From Tabrizicola aquatica (lineage in GTDB: Bacteria; Pseudomonadota; Alphaproteobacteria; Rhodobacterales; Rhodobacteraceae): a DNA stretch of 64,000 bases. The translations under genes were made by a program, and so were the position numbers. Each line of letters begins with the position of its first letter. Position 1 is the first letter of the stretch. The notes beneath the pieces are model-generated. The model was not told the origin of the DNA and did not search any database. It saw only the letters and a list, made by a program, of their open reading frames with translations. Shown here one piece after another: positions 60,948 through 64,000 of the stretch. Where the stretch lies: contig NZ_PJON01000002.1 in assembly GCF_002900975.1 (NCBI RefSeq), positions 1 to 64,000 on the forward strand, given 5' to 3'.

Positions 60948-61738
60948 ATCAGCTTCCTTCTGATCCAGCCCGAGCCCTGCTCGACGGCGATGACCAGGAC
61001 CAGCATCATCAGGATGATGGCCAGCGCCTCGTCATAGTTGAAAAGGTCGAAGGCGACCTTGAGGTCGACCCCGATGCCGCCTGCGCCCACCAGCCCCAGG
61101 GCGGCGGAACCGCGCACGGATTTCTCCAGCGCGAACAGCGAGGTGGCGGTGAACGACGGCAGGCAGGCCGGGATCACGGCGGACCCGATGATGCCCAGCC
61201 GGCTGGCCCCGATCGCGCGCAGGGCGTCCTGCGGGCCGGGGTCGGTTTCCTCCATCGCCTCGGCGAAGAAGCGGCCGGCAAAGCCGATCTTGTCCACCAT
61301 GATCGCCATGACCCCGGCTGCCGGGCCAAGGCCGACGATGATGATGAAGATGATCGCCCAGACCAGGTCCGGCACGGTGCGGAACAGCGCGATCACCGCG
61401 CGGGCGGCGTGACGGACCAGCGGGTGCGGCGACAGGCGGTCGGTCGCCAGGATGGCAAAGGGCAGCGCCAGGATCAGGCCCAGGAAACAGCCGGCGACGG
61501 CCATCTGGAGGGTCTCCAGCAGTTTCCAGGCGATGGGCTCGATCCGGGTAAAGTCGGGCGGGATCATCTGCGTGAACAGGCCCGAGGGCGCGAAAAGCCG
61601 TGCGATGCCGCTGCCCAGCCGGTCAGGCGCCGGGGCCGTCGCGGCCAGCGAGGTCGCGACCAGCGCCAGCACGGCCAGAAGGGCGGCGTATTCCAGAAGG
61701 CTACGGTGCTGAAAGCGGGAAGGGGCAAGCGTTGTCAT
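60944..61738 (-). CDS. ABC transporter permease, PhnE-like
   Basis: The 264-residue permease has PhnE-type motifs: ALFRTVPDLVWAIIFIIIVGLGPAAG, DPGPQDALRAIGASRLGIIGSAVIPA (coupling loop) and RGSAALGLVGAGGIGVDLKV near the C terminus. It is single and of ordinary length, so it would homodimerise. It overlaps the ATPase gene upstream and the methyltransferase gene downstream by 4 bases each. Confidence 0.92.
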   Translation of the reverse strand: MTTLAPSRFQHRSLLEYAALLAVLALVATSLAATAPAPDRLGSGIARLFAPSGLFTQMIPPDFTRIEPIAWKLLETLQMAVAGCFLGLILALPFAILATDRLSPHPLVRHAARAVIALFRTVPDLVWAIIFIIIVGLGPAAGVMAIMVDKIGFAGRFFAEAMEETDPGPQDALRAIGASRLGIIGSAVIPACLPSFTATSLFALEKSVRGSAALGLVGAGGIGVDLKVAFDLFNYDEALAIILMMLVLVIAVEQGSGWIRRKLI

Positions 61739-62535
61739 GCGGCCTCGGCGTGGTCAAAGAACTGGCGCAGGCTGGCGGCATTGGCGCGCGCGGTGGGCTG
61801 GTCCAGCGTGATCCGGCCATTGGCCAGCCCCAGGATGCGGTCCGAATAGCGCAGGGTGTGTTCCAGCCGGTGCGAGATCACCAGCAGCGACAGCCCCTCT
61901 TCGCGCACAAGGCCCAGAAGCAGCGACATCACCTCTTCCCCGGTCTGGGGATCAAGGCTGGCGTCAGGCTCGTCGGCCAGGATGAAGGCCGGGCGCTGCA
62001 TCAGCATCCGGGCGATGGCGACGCGCTGCTGCTGGCCACCCGACAGGCTGTCCACCCGCACCAGCGCCCGGTCCGCCAGCCCGACACGGGCCAGGCAAGC
62101 CATCGCCTCGTCCCGGACCAGGCCCGGGGCCAGCGACTGCGCCCAGGCCCGGGGGCCGGACATCCGGGCCTGCACCCCATGCACCACGTTCGACAGCGCC
62201 GACAGGCGGGGCACCAGGTTGTGGCGCTGCCAGACGATCCCGACTTCGGCCCGAACCTGGCGCAGGGCGCGGGGGGACAGGGCGCGCATGTCGCGGCCCA
62301 GCAGGCGCACCGCGCCGGCGCTGGGTTCGATCAGCCGCACCAGGCAGCGCAGCAGGGTGGACTTGCCCGACCCGTTCGCCCCGATCAGCGCCGTGGCCTG
62401 ACCGGGCGCCAGCGCAAAGTCCAGACCCTGCAACACGGGGCGGCCCGAGAATGCCTTGCACAGCCCCGCCACGGCAAGGACCGGCTCTGCCAGGGCAGAA
62501 CCGGCCAGCGCCTGCAAGGGAAGCGGCGCGTTCAT
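61735..62535 (-). CDS. ABC transporter ATPase, PhnC-like
   Basis: The 266-residue ATPase has Walker [21 protein letters not shown], the signature [17 protein letters not shown], Walker [18 protein letters not shown] and PhnC-like [22 protein letters not shown]. Start at 62535, 4 bases after the binding-protein stop. Together with its neighbours it forms a complete importer of the phosphonate/phosphite family. Confidence 0.92.
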   Translation of the reverse strand: MNAPLPLQALAGSALAEPVLAVAGLCKAFSGRPVLQGLDFALAPGQATALIGANGSGKSTLLRCLVRLIEPSAGAVRLLGRDMRALSPRALRQVRAEVGIVWQRHNLVPRLSALSNVVHGVQARMSGPRAWAQSLAPGLVRDEAMACLARVGLADRALVRVDSLSGGQQQRVAIARMLMQRPAFILADEPDASLDPQTGEEVMSLLLGLVREEGLSLLVISHRLEHTLRYSDRILGLANGRITLDQPTARANAASLRQFFDHAEAA

Positions 62536-62539
62536 CCGC

Positions 62540-63403
62540 TCACTCGCCGACGAAGGTGGTGAACTCGGTGATGCCGATGTTGCGGAACATCGTGCGCACC
62601 ACGTCATAGTCGGCATCGGTCACGGTCGGATTGAACCGGCCGCCGATGTACTTGGCGTTTTCCTCGGTGCTGGTCAGCGCGGCCAGGATGTCGGCGCCAT
62701 GGTCGGCAAAGGTCTGGCGAACAGTCTCGACCACCTCGGGCGCGACCTTGGACGACGCCAGCAGGATGTCATCCGGCAGTTGCTCGCCCTTCACCAGCAC
62801 GCGGAACTTCTGGTCCGGGAATTTCTCGGTGATGCTGTCGATATGCGTACGGTTCAGGCCGATCCCGGCGATTTCGCCTGCGATCAGCGCCTCGACCGCG
62901 ACATTGCGGTTCAGGAACACCGGCTGATAGTCCACCGCATAGGACAGGCCCGCCATCGCCAGCAAATCCACCGGCCCCAGATGCTGCGAGGTCGAGCCGA
63001 TCTCGCCGAACGAGACCATCTGCCCCTTCAGGTCAGCCGGCGCCTTGATCGGACCTTCGTCCAGCACGACGACGGTCGAGTAATAGTCCGGCCGCACCCA
63101 GGTCACCACCGGCTGGGCGTCAAGCCGGGCGTTGAACACCACATATTCCGCGGGGCCGGTCAGCACGAAATCCACCTGATCGGCGGCCATCGCCTCGACC
63201 GCGACGGTGCGGCCGGAGACCGGGAAGAACTCCACCTTCAGGCCCGAGGCGGCCTCGAACGCCGTCTTGAACGGCCCCATCTCGCGCTGCATCGCTTCCA
63301 TCCCGTCGATGTCGGTGACGGCGAAACGGATGGTATCCTGGGCAGCCAGCGGCGTGGCAGCAAGACCGGCGGCCAGAAGGCCAGTGACGAAAAGGTGCTT
63401 CAT
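62540..63403 (-). CDS. PhnD-like periplasmic binding protein
   Basis: The 287-residue protein has a signal peptide (MKHLFVTGLLAAGLAATPLAA) and the phosphate/phosphite/phosphonate-binding fold: RFAVTDIDGMEAMQREMGPF, VDFVLTGPAEYVVF and SFGEIGSTSQHLGPVDLL. The ligand loop GSTSQHLGP corresponds to PhnD NSTSGYLVP, keeping Ser-Thr-Ser. The pocket residues otherwise differ from the PhnD at 56284, so its ligand is probably a different phosphorus oxyanion compound. First gene of the operon, behind a good Pho box. Confidence 0.9.
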   Translation of the reverse strand: MKHLFVTGLLAAGLAATPLAAQDTIRFAVTDIDGMEAMQREMGPFKTAFEAASGLKVEFFPVSGRTVAVEAMAADQVDFVLTGPAEYVVFNARLDAQPVVTWVRPDYYSTVVVLDEGPIKAPADLKGQMVSFGEIGSTSQHLGPVDLLAMAGLSYAVDYQPVFLNRNVAVEALIAGEIAGIGLNRTHIDSITEKFPDQKFRVLVKGEQLPDDILLASSKVAPEVVETVRQTFADHGADILAALTSTEENAKYIGGRFNPTVTDADYDVVRTMFRNIGITEFTTFVGE

Positions 63404-63454
63404 GGAAGGGGCGTCCTGTTCAGGTTTCGGCTGAACCGGCGCTAGCATGGCCGA

Positions 63455-63472
63455 ATGACAGCCCCGCGACGG
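63455..63472 (-). promoter_or_regulatory. Pho box before the second phn-like operon
   Basis: Minus strand CCGTCGCGGGGCTGTCAT: 7-4-7 with one perfect CTGTCAT half-site, and TAGCGC 10 bases downstream as a possible -10. It implies PhoB activation of the whole operon. Confidence 0.6.
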
Positions 63473-63639
63473 CAAGATCACAGGGCTGCGACAGGGGGCG
63501 GCACGCCTTGGGCCGGCCCTTCCGGCACAGCCCCGATCAATTTGCCACATATTCCAATCTTTATTGGCCACTTCGGGTTTTTCGGTTCTTGCCATCGACC
63601 GGATCGATAAGGTTCGCCGGGATTTAAAGGGGTGCGCTG

Positions 63640-64000
63640 ATGACGTTTTCGATGGCAATGCAACGCGGGCTCAAATCAGCCCGGCTGGCCCTTCGCGGCC
63701 TGGTCTTCGGCCTTGCCCTCTTTGGCCTCGCGCCCAGTGCAAACGCGCAATTCGTCACCTCGGTCAACCCTGTGACGCCGGATGGCACCTATGGGTTGGG
63801 AGATTTCGTGGCCTTCACGGTCGAATTCGACAGCGAAATCTTCGTGACGGGCGCGCCGCAGGTCATCATGCAAACCGGCTTTCCGGCGCTTTTTGCCGCA
63901 AGCGGCCCGCGTTCGATCACCTTTGTCTATGACACGCGGTCCGGCGATCTTGCCAGCGACCTCAGCTATGCGTCCAGCAACTCTCTGGTCCTGAATGGCG
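63640..64000 (+). CDS. Secreted surface protein with Ig-like repeat (5' end only)
   Basis: The first 120 codons of a longer gene. A signal peptide (LALRGLVFGLALFGLAPSANA) is followed by a beta-rich repeat: VTSVNPVTPDGTYGLGDFV, VTGAPQVIMQTGFP and ITFVYDTRSGDLASDL. This pattern (dGtYgiGD...F...V.VtG.PqL.l.tG...l.F.Y.v..Gd...dL.Y.s...L.lnG) is common in large bacterial adhesins and autotransporters. The window ends inside the gene, so the type of surface anchoring is unknown. Divergent from the phn-like operon. Confidence 0.7.
   Translation, partial: MTFSMAMQRGLKSARLALRGLVFGLALFGLAPSANAQFVTSVNPVTPDGTYGLGDFVAFTVEFDSEIFVTGAPQVIMQTGFPALFAASGPRSITFVYDTRSGDLASDLSYASSNSLVLNG

Overview
This 64-kb window has very high GC, GC-rich third codon positions, many 4-base ATGA overlaps and several GTG or TTG starts. 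The gene content (HmrR/CueR-controlled copper genes, a CutF/CutO remnant, glnK-amtB, a complete C-P lyase set with DUF1045, UMF1-type MFS, PrtD/PrtE-type secretion genes) points to an alphaproteobacterium of the Rhodobacteraceae, near Rhodobacter/Paracoccus. No phage, transposase, CRISPR array or plasmid replication gene was seen. It reads as chromosome.

Layout. 1-13.2 kb: the end of a class III alcohol dehydrogenase, small membrane and secreted proteins, an acyltransferase, a NYN-LOTUS protein, a GcvA-like regulator, a flavin monooxygenase, tRNA hydroxylase TrhO, the NAD salvage pair pncA-pncB, a PiT phosphate transporter, a kinase-arfB pair, a structured non-coding RNA candidate and a queuosine-precursor transporter. 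13.3-34.7 kb: mepA, UMF1 transporter, thioesterase, yggT-recQ, aminotransferase-rraA, glnK-amtB, a class A penicillin-binding protein, mlaA-mlaC, a type I secretion ABC/MFP pair, an uncharacterised membrane protein coupled to a secreted phosphatase/nuclease, two small unknown proteins, leuB and an EamA transporter. 34.7-39.4 kb: tRNA-Pro, then EamA, DUF1127, wrbA, lysR and a DHA2 exporter.

39.4-45.2 kb is a copper island: copZ, copA, a glutaredoxin-like protein and the MerR-type regulator, with three recognisable CueR/HmrR promoters. It is followed by a cutF-cutO-cutG-like locus in which cutO has lost its 5' end and the last gene looks decayed.

45.4-63.4 kb is a phosphorus-acquisition island. 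It contains a full C-P lyase operon (phnG-H-I-J-K-L-N, phnM, with phnF divergent), a DUF1045 2H-phosphoesterase-like protein, a hexapeptide acetyltransferase and a phnC-D-E-E transporter. Upstream in the same orientation is a second, compact operon: PhnD-, PhnC- and PhnE-like transporter parts, a SAM methyltransferase, a divergent PhnM paralogue and a phospholipid-type acyltransferase. PhoB-box-like sequences (7-4-7 spacing) stand before phnG, phnC and the second phnD-like gene. The second operon is the best candidate here for an undescribed pathway. The window ends inside a secreted surface protein with Ig-like repeats.

All calls come from reading the sequence. No database search or fold computation was run.
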